From NCBI GenBank assembly GCA_947642745.1, contig CANRTU010000047.1, positions 1 to 35,023 of the forward strand: 35,023 nucleotides of DNA. The letters run 5' to 3'. The DNA is from an uncultured Eubacterium sp. Lineage in GTDB: Bacteria > Bacillota > Clostridia > Lachnospirales > Lachnospiraceae. The notes beneath the pieces are model-generated. The model saw only the letters and a program-made list of their open reading frames with translations. It ran no database searches and was not told where the DNA came from. A program made the position numbers and the translations under genes. Positions 8,771 to 15,972 of the stretch are shown piece by piece. The first letter of the stretch is position 1; each line of letters begins with the position of its first letter.

Positions 8771-10429
8771 CTATTTCCCCTGTAGTGCCAGTTCAGTTAC
8801 CAGATTCATCCCTCCTTCTTCCGGTGAATATGTGAAGGAAACTGTATCTCCGGTCTGACAACGGATAATATCTACCAGCTTATTGTCTGTCACATCCACG
8901 TCAAACAATACGTCAGAAGCATCCAGAGCTACATAATAATGGGTATTTCCTTCAATTGTCACAGGCGCCAAGGCAGTTATTTTTCCAGTAATCTGCTCAT
9001 AAAGTCCATTGTCATCCTGGCTTTCAGATATGCCGTTTTTCACCAGCAGCGCCATATATTCCTTTTCACAGTCTTTGACTGTATCCCCTATGGCTACCCA
9101 CTGATATTTATGGACATTGACCATGGCATATTTTTTTACCAGCCCGGCGCCGTCTTTTAGCGCCATAAAGTAAGTCGGTTCATCAGAAATATTCAAAAGC
9201 AGCGGAAACGTAGCCTTATATCCGAGATTTTGTACCTGTCCTTCTGCTGAAGACATGGCAGAATCCTCGATGGCCCCTTCGATCTTATAATATTTTGTCT
9301 CCATGGTACGCTGGTTCATTAATACAAATCCTACGTTGGACTGGTCGCCGCTGACAGAAGTAACGCCGGTATATACCCATACATCGTCGTCCAGCGCAAT
9401 ATAATTATAACCATTGGTAGCCATCAGGCAGTCTTTCTGACCCAGTATACTGTTAAAAAATCCATGCTTGTAAATGCCGTAATAATTATACAGCTCAGTA
9501 AGCAGCTCCGCAGAATATACTTTGTCAATCCATGTCGGCACATCTTCCACCGCATATTTGGTACACTCCCCGGTTATGGCGTTGCACAGTACTACACTCC
9601 CTACGGTATGTCCGCCGAACAGTCCGATATTAAATTTTCTGACCGGACATACCCAGTACGGCGTTCCCTCATCACTGATTTCAAAAAATATCTGGTCGTC
9701 AAAAATATCCATTGGGTAGTGAAATCTGAGATGACGGTAAATATTGTGATTAAATAATTCCGATTTGGAATATTTAATTGTCTCTTTCAGCTTGACACAC
9801 TCGGTATTCTGCGTGGCCATATCAATCTTTATATAGGCCGGGATACCTGCCTTATGGTTTGTCAGCCACTTAATCGTGCTGGCGTATACAAGCGGCGTAA
9901 CCCTCACCGGCATATCCTGATAATTAATCTGCGTATAGTCGTCCGCCACTTCGAACTGGGACACCATATCCACCATGCTTCCCATTTTACGGTTTCCAAG
10001 CAGTGTGGCGGAATCTTTATCCAGCAGTGGAATCGTATGATAGCTTACCTGCTGGATATCTTCTGTAAAATCACTTTCCACTACATTTAACAGTTTCTGG
10101 TATTTCCCGGCATTTACAATCGGTGATGACAGTATATTGCCAGCCACATAGATCAGCAGTACCAGTAAAAATAACGCTATCCCCACTTTAAAAAATCTGA
10201 TTTCTTTTAACAGCTGGATAGTGGTCTTATTTTGTACTACATTAAGCCTCCCCTGCCGGCGCAGCTGGCCAAATACGCCCGCAAATGTAATAAACAGAAT
10301 AATAGCCATCAGTGTCGTCCAGAAACCGGATGAATGAATATTGATTGCCGGCAGGGTAATATAATAGTAAAGACCTGTAAATATAACCCCGGCCAGAATT
10401 AAAATAAAATACTTTTTACCTTTTTTCAT
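8771..10429 (-). CDS. Membrane-anchored protein of unknown function, 552 aa
   Basis: I do not recognise a named family. There are three hydrophobic segments near the N-terminus (about 7-27, 35-56 and 79-100), and then a soluble region of about 450 residues rich in beta-type sequence and aromatic residues. With three segments and a basic N-terminus the large domain would be outside the cell. It contains an internal WVCPVRKFNIGLFGGHTVG stretch and a C-terminal portion (about 470-550) that may be a small beta-barrel. A GAGGAAG site precedes the ATG. It lies 76 bp after a DHH phosphoesterase and 244 bp before gdpP in the same direction, a position that suggests an envelope or osmotic role linked to c-di-AMP, but that is inference only. 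Confidence 0.8.
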   Translation of the reverse strand: MKKGKKYFILILAGVIFTGLYYYITLPAINIHSSGFWTTLMAIILFITFAGVFGQLRRQGRLNVVQNKTTIQLLKEIRFFKVGIALFLLVLLIYVAGNILSSPIVNAGKYQKLLNVVESDFTEDIQQVSYHTIPLLDKDSATLLGNRKMGSMVDMVSQFEVADDYTQINYQDMPVRVTPLVYASTIKWLTNHKAGIPAYIKIDMATQNTECVKLKETIKYSKSELFNHNIYRHLRFHYPMDIFDDQIFFEISDEGTPYWVCPVRKFNIGLFGGHTVGSVVLCNAITGECTKYAVEDVPTWIDKVYSAELLTELYNYYGIYKHGFFNSILGQKDCLMATNGYNYIALDDDVWVYTGVTSVSGDQSNVGFVLMNQRTMETKYYKIEGAIEDSAMSSAEGQVQNLGYKATFPLLLNISDEPTYFMALKDGAGLVKKYAMVNVHKYQWVAIGDTVKDCEKEYMALLVKNGISESQDDNGLYEQITGKITALAPVTIEGNTHYYVALDASDVLFDVDVTDNKLVDIIRCQTGDTVSFTYSPEEGGMNLVTELALQGK

Positions 10430-10505
10430 ACTGCTTCCTCTTTTCTTTTCTGCTGAAATCCGCCTCTTCCGGCGATTTCGTTCAGAAATCCGGTATTTGC
10501 TTTTC

Positions 10506-11492
10506 TCATATACCTGATTTCTGACCCTGCATCTGGTGTATCTGGTTTAAAAATCCTTTTTCGACCAGCTGATCCAGATCCGGAGACATTTTTTTCAGGT
10601 TTTTCGCCGGGATAAACCCACCTGCCATTGCCTGATGACCGCCGCCGCTGCCATATCCTTTCAGTGTTTTCTGGGTCAGCCTGCCAGCGTCAATCTCCCT
10701 GCATTCACTTCGGACAGAAAATTTAATGCCATCCATACGTACTGCATATACTACCGATACAGTCACTACATTCAGCGATAATATAAAATCAGAAATAACG
10801 GCAATCAGGGCGTCCGGACAGTCAAACGGAATACTGGTAAAACCAACTCCCTCTAAAATATGAATATTATCAATGGCAGCGCCATATGCCTTTAAATCAT
10901 TCAGTTCCAGCGCATTATTATACATAATACCAATCTTGTCCACATCCGCCTGTTTATATACATAGGCGAACATGTCGATATCCAGATCCGTGACTCCCCG
11001 TACAAAATCATTGGTGTCAATTTTAATTCCATATGCCAGCGCCGCCGCCACTGAAGCATCCATCGGGGTGTCTGTCTGATAAAAATATTCTGCGATCAGC
11101 GTGGCGCAGGCTCCCACACAGCGTACATCTTTGTACTCATATTCACAGGCATAATACGTAGGATGGTGATCAATACAGGCTACTTCCCGGCCGGTAAAAT
11201 CCGTAATATTGGCATTATATTTCTGGGAGTCTACAGTTACAATATAGTCCAGCTCCGTCATATCCGGAATCTCTCCCACAGGCAGTCCCTCTATGCCAAA
11301 TATATCAAACATATTTCTGATATTCGGATTTCCGGCTGGTCCGTCATAGCAGATCTGTGCGTCCACGCCATGCTGTTTTAAAAAATATTGTAATCCGAAA
11401 GCGCTTGCGATTGCGTCCGGATCAGGACAGTTGTGTGTCTGAATATAATTTTTATGACCTTTTAATAAATCTACCAGTTCTATCGGATTCAT
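10506..11492 (-). CDS. DHH/DHHA1 phosphoesterase (NrnA/DhhP type)
   Basis: 328 aa, soluble. The DHH domain (about 1-190) shows HNCPDPDAIASA near residue 20, a metal-binding Asp in VTVDSQ, and CIDHHPT around residue 108. The DHHA1 domain ends with GYGSGGGHQAMAGGFIP. Stand-alone proteins of this build degrade nanoRNA, pAp, or pApA from c-di-AMP. With gdpP in the same gene block, pApA hydrolysis to AMP is the attractive role, though nanoRNase or pAp phosphatase activity cannot be excluded from sequence. Its leader holds a perfect 17-bp tandem duplication that repeats the AAAAGGAATG ribosome-site sequence. It follows the rpsR terminator hairpin and precedes the 552-aa membrane protein. Confidence 0.88.
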   Translation of the reverse strand: MNPIELVDLLKGHKNYIQTHNCPDPDAIASAFGLQYFLKQHGVDAQICYDGPAGNPNIRNMFDIFGIEGLPVGEIPDMTELDYIVTVDSQKYNANITDFTGREVACIDHHPTYYACEYEYKDVRCVGACATLIAEYFYQTDTPMDASVAAALAYGIKIDTNDFVRGVTDLDIDMFAYVYKQADVDKIGIMYNNALELNDLKAYGAAIDNIHILEGVGFTSIPFDCPDALIAVISDFILSLNVVTVSVVYAVRMDGIKFSVRSECREIDAGRLTQKTLKGYGSGGGHQAMAGGFIPAKNLKKMSPDLDQLVEKGFLNQIHQMQGQKSGI

Positions 11493-11496
11493 ATTT

Positions 11497-11535
11497 CATT
11501 CCTTTTCTTATCACATTCCTTTTCTTATCACATTC
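11497..11535 (-). repeat. 17-bp tandem repeat duplicating the ribosome-site region
   Basis: Two perfect copies (11497-11513 and 11514-11530) plus a 5-base partial third. On the minus strand each unit carries AAAAGGAATG, so the DHH gene has one Shine-Dalgarno-like sequence next to its ATG and a second 17 bases upstream. Confidence 0.85.
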
Positions 11536-11570
11536 TTTTTTCCTACATTTTTCCTGTCAGTCCCGTAATT

Positions 11571-11610
11571 ACAAAGGCCATCACATGAAAATCCATGTGA
11601 TGGCCTTTGT
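11571..11610. terminator. Hairpin after rpsR
   Basis: ACAAAGGCCATCACATG (11571-11587) pairs perfectly with CATGTGATGGCCTTTGT (11594-11610), 17 bp with a 6-base loop. The T-tract is short (TTTGT), but stem strength and position 12 bp beyond the rpsR stop make termination or 3'-end protection likely. Confidence 0.78.
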
Positions 11611-11621
11611 CTTAAAAAGGA

Positions 11622-11879
11622 TTAATCCTGTACATACGGCATTAATGCTACATGGCGGGCCCTCTTAATTGCTGCTGTAAGAGCTCTCTGATGTTTCGCA
11701 CAATTTCCTGTAATTCTTCTCGGTAAGATTTTTCCTCTCTCAGAAATATATCTTTTTAATTTATTTACATCTTTGTAATCAATTACGTTATCTTTGCCAC
11801 AGAATACACAGACTTTTTTTCTTCTGTGCATTGTTCTTCTGCGTGGCCCGTCGCCTCTTTCATTTCTGTTGAAAGCCAT
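11622..11879 (-). CDS. rpsR: 30S ribosomal protein bS18
   Basis: 85 aa. The core signature [20 protein letters not shown] runs from about residue 33, followed by [25 protein letters not shown]18 binds S6 on the 30S platform. It is the last gene of rpsF-ssb-rpsR, 46 bp after ssb. Cysteines in the N-terminal part (VCVFCGKDN) and the NC in the core suggest a zinc-binding (C+) S18 type. Confidence 0.98.
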   Translation of the reverse strand: MAFNRNERGDGPRRRTMHRRKKVCVFCGKDNVIDYKDVNKLKRYISERGKILPRRITGNCAKHQRALTAAIKRARHVALMPYVQD

Positions 11880-11925
11880 GATTATTACCTCCTGCCATTA
11901 TCCAGCCGTATCAGACTGGCATCTG

Positions 11926-12384
11926 TTAATTAAATGGTAACTCTTCATCTATTCCATCCGGAATATTCATAAAACCATCACCAGCCGTAGACGGTGATGG
12001 CCGGTCTACCGGTATAAATCCACCGCTGTTTGCATTATTTCCTGAGGACGCATTTTTGCTCTCCGCAAACTCCTGGTCTTCGACTACAACATCTGTCGTA
12101 TATACACGCTGTCCGCTCTGGTTTGTATAACTGCCGGTCTGAATCCTGCCGGTTATGGCGATTTTGATTCCTTTACGCAGATATTTTTCCGCAAATTCCG
12201 CAGAACGGCCAAATGCCACACATCCGATAAAATCTGCTGTCTGCTGGTTATCCCCGCCATTATTTCTGTTAAAACGCCTGTCAACTGCTAATGTATATCT
12301 GGCAACGGCTGTAGACTGTTCACCCTGGGAATAGCGAATCTCAGGATCTCTCGTCAATCGTCCCATAAGTATTACTTTATTCAT
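11926..12384 (-). CDS. ssb: Single-stranded DNA-binding protein
   Basis: 152 aa. The OB fold occupies residues 1-105 (MNKVILMGRLTRDPEIRYS; GCVAFGRSAEFAEKYLRKG). A Gly/Asn/Ser-rich linker follows (about 110-140), then the acidic tip DEELPFN. That tip is the conserved docking site for RecQ, PriA, RecO and other partners. It works as a tetramer on single-stranded DNA. It lies between rpsF and rpsR with a 20-bp gap after rpsF, the usual Firmicutes arrangement. Confidence 0.98.
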   Translation of the reverse strand: MNKVILMGRLTRDPEIRYSQGEQSTAVARYTLAVDRRFNRNNGGDNQQTADFIGCVAFGRSAEFAEKYLRKGIKIAITGRIQTGSYTNQSGQRVYTTDVVVEDQEFAESKNASSGNNANSGGFIPVDRPSPSTAGDGFMNIPDGIDEELPFN

Positions 12385-12404
12385 ACCACGATCTCCTTTA
12401 TCGA

Positions 12405-12695
12405 CTATGCCTCGTCTTTTCTAACGCATAAGTATCGAAGAACGTTGTCCATAATGCGGACGTGGTTTTCTATTTCAAGCGGTGCAGTAGCTGGTGCTTC
12501 AAACTGGATAAAGTAGAAAAATCCATCGTTCATTTTCTGAATTTCGTAAGCCAGTCTCTTCTTGCCCCACTCTTCTACTTCGGAAACAGTACCATTGGCA
12601 CGGGTAATATACTCTTTTGCCTTTTCAACTACTGCTGCTCTCGCATCATCTTCGATTTTAGCATTCAAAACGAGCGCTAATTCATATTTGTTCAT
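12405..12695 (-). CDS. rpsF: 30S ribosomal protein bS6
   Basis: 96 aa. It starts MNKYELALVLNAKIEDDA and includes the S6 signature EEWGKKRLAYEIQKMNDGFF (about 41-60), ending after RIMDNVLRYLCVRKDEA. It pairs with S18 on the 30S platform. An AAGGAGG site precedes the ATG. It heads the rpsF-ssb-rpsR operon, whose promoter overlaps the end of the DUF951 gene. Confidence 0.98.
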   Translation of the reverse strand: MNKYELALVLNAKIEDDARAAVVEKAKEYITRANGTVSEVEEWGKKRLAYEIQKMNDGFFYFIQFEAPATAPLEIENHVRIMDNVLRYLCVRKDEA

Positions 12696-12731
12696 GCGAA
12701 TTGTACCTCCTTCTGGTCTCTTGGCCTTTCT

Positions 12732-12748
12732 CTTGCGAAAAAAGCAAG
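12732..12748 (-). promoter_or_regulatory. Hairpin in the rpsF leader
   Basis: CTTGC and GCAAG form a short stem 37-53 bases upstream of rpsF on the minus strand, followed by a GGCCAAGAGACC segment and the ribosome site. In many bacteria the S6:S18 complex represses this operon by binding such a leader. The match to that known motif is not checked here. Confidence 0.35.
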
Positions 12749-12772
12749 GAATCTGTCATATCACGAGTTATT

Positions 12773-12801
12773 ATGTTATCACAATTAGTCCCCATTTGCA
12801 A
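12773..12801 (-). promoter_or_regulatory. Promoter of rpsF-ssb-rpsR
   Basis: On the minus strand: TTGCAA (12796-12801), 17-bp spacer, TAACAT (12773-12778), with an extended TG just before the -10. The -35 lies inside the 3' end of the DUF951 gene, giving a leader of about 70 bases. Confidence 0.6.
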
Positions 12802-12979
12802 GTGACTTTGTAATTTTTTTTACATTTTTTTCTACTGATTTTCTTGGAATCATGATCTGATGACCGCATCCTGCGCACTTCAGACGAAAATCCGCACCAG
12901 TACGCAGTACTTCCCATTCGAAACTGCCGCAGGGATGTTTTTTCTTTAATTTCAGTATATCACCTGTCTGAATGTCCAT
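12785..12979 (-). CDS. DUF951 family protein (YyzM-like), 64 aa
   Basis: The family motif is complete: GDILKLKKKHPCGSFEWEVL, then ADFRLKCAGCGHQIMIPR. The cysteines in HPCG and CAGCGH look like a zinc-binding knuckle. Function is unknown. In Bacillus the equivalent gene also sits just upstream of rpsF, so the synteny is conserved. It follows the sirtuin gene by 31 bp. The ribosome site is weak (AAAGGGG about 13 bases upstream of the ATG). Confidence 0.9.
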   Translation of the reverse strand: MDIQTGDILKLKKKHPCGSFEWEVLRTGADFRLKCAGCGHQIMIPRKSVEKNVKKITKSLANGD

Positions 12980-13010
12980 ATATAGTGTAAAGCCCCTTTC
13001 ACCAGAATCG

Positions 13011-13742
13011 TTATGAGATCTGAATCAGATCCAGTACTTCCCCGATACTTCCCTGAATCAGCAGATCCGCACGTTTATCCATCGGCGTGGCTGACCTGTT
13101 GATCAGCACCAGTCTGTCTCCCCTGTAATAATCAATTAATCCGGCCGCCGGATATACGGCAAGGGATGTGCCGCCTATAATCAGCACCTGCGCATTGGAA
13201 ATATACGCAATGGATTTCTGAAGAGTCGTACTGTCCAGCCCCTCTTCATAAAGCACTACGTCTGGTTTGACAGATCCTCCACATTCATCACAATATGGAA
13301 TGCCTGTATGTTCCACCATGTAATGAATATCAAACTGCTTTGCACATCTCATACAGTAATTACGGTGTACGCTGCCATGCAGTTCCAGCACTTCCCTGCT
13401 GCCCGCCATCTGGTGCAGGCCGTCGATATTCTGGGTAATGACCGCTTTGAGCTTTCCTGCCTGTTCCAGCTGTGCCAGCTTTTTATGGGCCGCATTTGGC
13501 TTTGCGCTGGTACAAAGCATCTTATCATGATAAAACCGGTAGAATTCTTCCATTTTTGAAAGAAAAAACGAATGGCTGAGTATTGTTTCCGGAGGATAAT
13601 CATAAGTCTGGTTATACAGTCCGTCCACACTGCGAAAATCAGGAATGCCACTTTCGGTTGACACTCCCGCACCTCCAAAAAATACTATGTTATCTGATTC
13701 CGAAATCATGTTCTGCAATTTTCTGATATTTTCTTCCTGCAT
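13011..13742 (-). CDS. cobB: NAD-dependent protein deacetylase, sirtuin family
   Basis: 243 aa. Sirtuin motifs are all present: GAGVSTESGIPDFRS (NAD binding, about 24-38), TQNIDGLHQMAG (about 104-115), the catalytic His in LELHGSVHRN, a four-Cys zinc knuckle CMRC...CDEC, and GGTSLAVYPAAGL in the Rossmann part. It removes acetyl groups from lysines using NAD and yields nicotinamide and O-acetyl-ADP-ribose. No class III Tyr/Arg desuccinylase signature is evident, so simple deacetylation is the best guess. AAGGAGAT precedes the ATG. It is co-directional with DUF951 and the rpsF operon. Confidence 0.95.
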   Translation of the reverse strand: MQEENIRKLQNMISESDNIVFFGGAGVSTESGIPDFRSVDGLYNQTYDYPPETILSHSFFLSKMEEFYRFYHDKMLCTSAKPNAAHKKLAQLEQAGKLKAVITQNIDGLHQMAGSREVLELHGSVHRNYCMRCAKQFDIHYMVEHTGIPYCDECGGSVKPDVVLYEEGLDSTTLQKSIAYISNAQVLIIGGTSLAVYPAAGLIDYYRGDRLVLINRSATPMDKRADLLIQGSIGEVLDLIQIS

Positions 13743-13781
13743 ATGGTATCTCCTTATTTATAAATGTGTGATAATATGTCC

Positions 13782-13813
13782 AGCCGGACTTATCGGGGAT
13801 GTTCTGTCCGGCT
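13782..13813. terminator. Weak hairpin between spmB and the sirtuin gene
   Basis: AGCCGGAC (13782-13789) and GTCCGGCT (13806-13813), 8-bp stem with a 16-base loop and no T-run. It may be a partial terminator after spmB. Confidence 0.35.
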
Positions 13814-13922
13814 TATGCCGTCATGTGTGAGCACCTGCTGTTATACTTAATTTTAACGTCCTGTTTTTTCAAACCTGCTTTTTTCATAATAACACAATCC
13901 TGATCCTGCGTAAATAAACATT

Positions 13923-14447
13923 TCAGAGCGTCCGTGCTATCATAATACTGGCTATCATGCCTGCCGTTGTGGCAATCAGCGCCCCCGGAAGTGTCCATCG
14001 TGTTTTTTTGATTTTTACGGACATAAAATAAACGGACATTGTATAAAATACAGTTTCTGTTGAACTCATCAGAATCGAAGCCATATACCCGGGAACAGAG
14101 TCGGCGCCGCATTTTTTAAAAATATCCAGCGCCAGTCCGGTTGCGGCAGAATTGGAAAACAGGCGGACTACAAATACAGGAATAATTTCCGCCGGAACCA
14201 GACTGCCGCCGATGACGTTTCCTATCAGTGAAGAGACCGCCTCCAGAAGTCCTGACGCACGCAGAATACCTACCGCCACCATCAGCCCCACCAGTGTAGG
14301 CATGATTTTGATGACAGTACGAAACCCGCTCTCCGCACCATGTACAAACTCTTCATAAATATTCTGCTTCTGTGTCAGTCCTGTCACTGTAATATAAAAT
14401 ATCAGAAGCGGAATGATCGTGTCTGATAAAAATAATAATAAATTCAT
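13923..14447 (-). CDS. spmB: Spore maturation protein B
   Basis: 174 aa membrane protein of the nucleoside-recognition (Gate) family. Hydrophobic segments lie near residues 8-25, 45-65, 75-95, 115-140 and 150-172. SpmB-like signatures are GAESGFRTVIKIMPTLVGLM and PVFVVRLFSNSAATG. SpmA and SpmB act together in spore core dehydration in Bacillus. Here no spmA lies next to it: the upstream neighbour is tadA and the downstream one the sirtuin. Either spmA sits elsewhere or this protein works alone. A sporulating ancestry is suggested. Confidence 0.9.
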   Translation of the reverse strand: MNLLLFLSDTIIPLLIFYITVTGLTQKQNIYEEFVHGAESGFRTVIKIMPTLVGLMVAVGILRASGLLEAVSSLIGNVIGGSLVPAEIIPVFVVRLFSNSAATGLALDIFKKCGADSVPGYMASILMSSTETVFYTMSVYFMSVKIKKTRWTLPGALIATTAGMIASIMIARTL

Positions 14448-14503
14448 AATATACGCATTTCTTTTTTCTACTTTTTTACAATACTATGCTTTCTTCTGAC
14501 GCT

Positions 14504-15007
14504 TCATTCCGGTCCCTGCTGTTTCGCCCTGTTTTGTTTTCGCTTTTCACGCAGCTCTGCGAAAAACTGTTTCAGCATATCCGAACATTCCTGCTCCAGT
14601 ACTCCCTTTGTAATCTCTGTCTGATGATTAAACGCTGCCATCTGCAGCAGATTCAGTATGGAACCTGCGCATCCTGCTTTCGGATTCATGGCTCCTATAA
14701 CCACTTCCCTGATCCTGGCCTGTACAATGGCGCCGGCGCACATCTGGCATGGTTCCAGCGTAATATACATGGTACAGTCTTCCAGCCGCCAGTCGCCTGT
14801 TTTTTTTCCCGCTTTTTTAATTGCGGTAAGTTCTGCATGGGCCAGTGTATTTTTATCTGTATTTCTGCGGTTATACCCTCTGGCAATAATTTTATCGTTT
14901 TGTACTATAACACAGCCGATCGGTACTTCGTCCAGCTGATAAGCCTTTTTTGCTTCACGCAGGGCAGCTTTCATATATTTTTCCTGAGGACTTAATCTTT
15001 TAGCCAT
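14504..15007 (-). CDS. tadA: tRNA-specific adenosine deaminase
   Basis: 167 aa from the chosen start. Zinc and catalytic motifs of the deaminase fold are HAELTAI (His and general-base Glu) and PCQMCAGAI (two Cys), with the family's NPKAGCAGS stretch. It converts A34 to inosine in the anticodon of tRNA-Arg(ACG). An in-frame extension to 15034 exists, but GGGAG sits 5-9 bases upstream of the ATG at 15007, and family members begin close to a KYM..AL..A motif, so I use 15007. The C-terminal tail is longer and more basic than usual. Confidence 0.95.
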   Translation of the reverse strand: MAKRLSPQEKYMKAALREAKKAYQLDEVPIGCVIVQNDKIIARGYNRRNTDKNTLAHAELTAIKKAGKKTGDWRLEDCTMYITLEPCQMCAGAIVQARIREVVIGAMNPKAGCAGSILNLLQMAAFNHQTEITKGVLEQECSDMLKQFFAELREKRKQNRAKQQGPE

Positions 15008-15053
15008 TTTTCTCTCCCAAATTTTCACGCACACATCTTGAAGTATTTTTTTT

Positions 15054-15059
15054 ATTATA
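15054..15059 (-). promoter_or_regulatory. -10 box of the tadA promoter
   Basis: TATAAT on the minus strand. The weak -35 position (TTTCAA, 16 bp upstream) falls inside a copy of the dispersed AGAGCGTGTTTGAAAAAT repeat, so the repeat insertion appears to supply part of this promoter. Confidence 0.5.
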
Positions 15060-15066
15060 CTATACT

Positions 15067-15300
15067 AGAGCGTGTTTGAAAAATGCTTTCCGTGATGTAC
15101 CTAAAGGGTATGATATACTTCACAGTTTGTACCCTGAAGGGCATGATATGGCGGACTTATCCCTAATCCGGCAGGCTATGTTGATTATATTTGGAATAAA
15201 TTGTCCGTATCATTTTCGTCAGGGTACAAAGCAGGGAGTGCAGATGGCAGGAATGATTTTTCAGACACACTCCAGAACGTGTTTGAAAAATCATTCCTGC
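15067..15300. repeat. Palindromic spacer element with AGAGCGTGTTTGAAAAAT repeats
   Basis: The stretch opens with AGAGCGTGTTTGAAAAATG (15067-15085). It ends in a near-perfect inverted repeat: arms 15247-15268 and 15279-15300 match at 21 of 22 positions, and the right arm contains the same repeat. Inside, TTTGTACCCTGA (15126-15137) is inverted at 15219-15230, and a short direct repeat (ACCTAAAGGGTATGATAT / ACCCTGAAGGGCATGATAT) lies at about 15099-15116 and 15131-15149. A further copy of the repeat is at 18191-18208. It could be a MITE-like or REP-like element. Confidence 0.6.
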
Positions 15301-15422
15301 GGTCTGTATAAACTATGAAAAAGAAGCGCCCGGAGAGCATATACCCGGTTTTTATGTATATGATAAAAGAATATATGTATAAATAGTCCGTCAATTTTGT
15401 TACACTGGAGGCAGATAATTCC

Positions 15423-15968
15423 ATGAAATTTTTTTATGAGACAGAGCGGTTGCTTCTGAAAGTCCTGGATGGAAAATATGCGGGGGATGTATTGAAGTTT
15501 TATTTATCAAATTGTGAAATATTTGAGCAGTATGAAGCAGAACGCCCGGAAAATTTTTATTCCAGGGAATACCAGCAGCGAATTTTAAACTATGAATACA
15601 GTGCTTTTTTGAGACAGAACGGAGTGCGTTTCTGGATATACGAAAAAACAGACCCTGCCCGGATTATCGGTACGGTCTGTTTTCGTGATATTACACGGAC
15701 TGTGTATCAGTGCTGTGAAATAGGATACAAGTTTGACAAACATTTCTGGCATCACGGTTATGCCTGTGAAGCAATTCTCAAATGTCTGGAAATTGCTTTT
15801 TCTGACCTGCACCTTCACCGGATTACCGCTCATATTATGCCTGAAAATACTGCCTCTATCCGTCTGATCGAACGTACAGGTTTTGACCGGGAAGGGACTG
15901 CCAGGGGATATGCCCTGATCCGGGGAACCTGGCAGGATCATCTGGTATACAGTATTGTACAGCCATAG
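15423..15968 (+). CDS. GNAT acetyltransferase, RimJ/RimL type
   Basis: 181 aa. The opening ETERLLLKVLDGKYAGDVL and the core IGYKFDKHFWHHGYACEAIL (acetyl-CoA pyrophosphate-binding motif, about 100-119) with HRITAHIMPENTASIRLIERTGF are standard for the Acetyltransf_3 branch. Such enzymes acetylate protein N-termini, antibiotics or small amines; the substrate cannot be read. GGAGG is 10 bases upstream of the ATG. The gene ends only 4 bp from the stop of the convergent low-complexity protein gene, with no terminator hairpin between them. Confidence 0.9.
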   Translation: MKFFYETERLLLKVLDGKYAGDVLKFYLSNCEIFEQYEAERPENFYSREYQQRILNYEYSAFLRQNGVRFWIYEKTDPARIIGTVCFRDITRTVYQCCEIGYKFDKHFWHHGYACEAILKCLEIAFSDLHLHRITAHIMPENTASIRLIERTGFDREGTARGYALIRGTWQDHLVYSIVQP

Positions 15969-15972
15969 GCTG

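Noticed and set aside
13813..14112. 99-codon frame within spmB and its downstream spacer
   Set aside because: It lies mostly in another frame of spmB, has no ribosome site, and its composition is atypical of coding sequence.
14486..14995. 169-codon frame opposite tadA
   Set aside because: It is the antisense shadow of the well-supported tadA gene.
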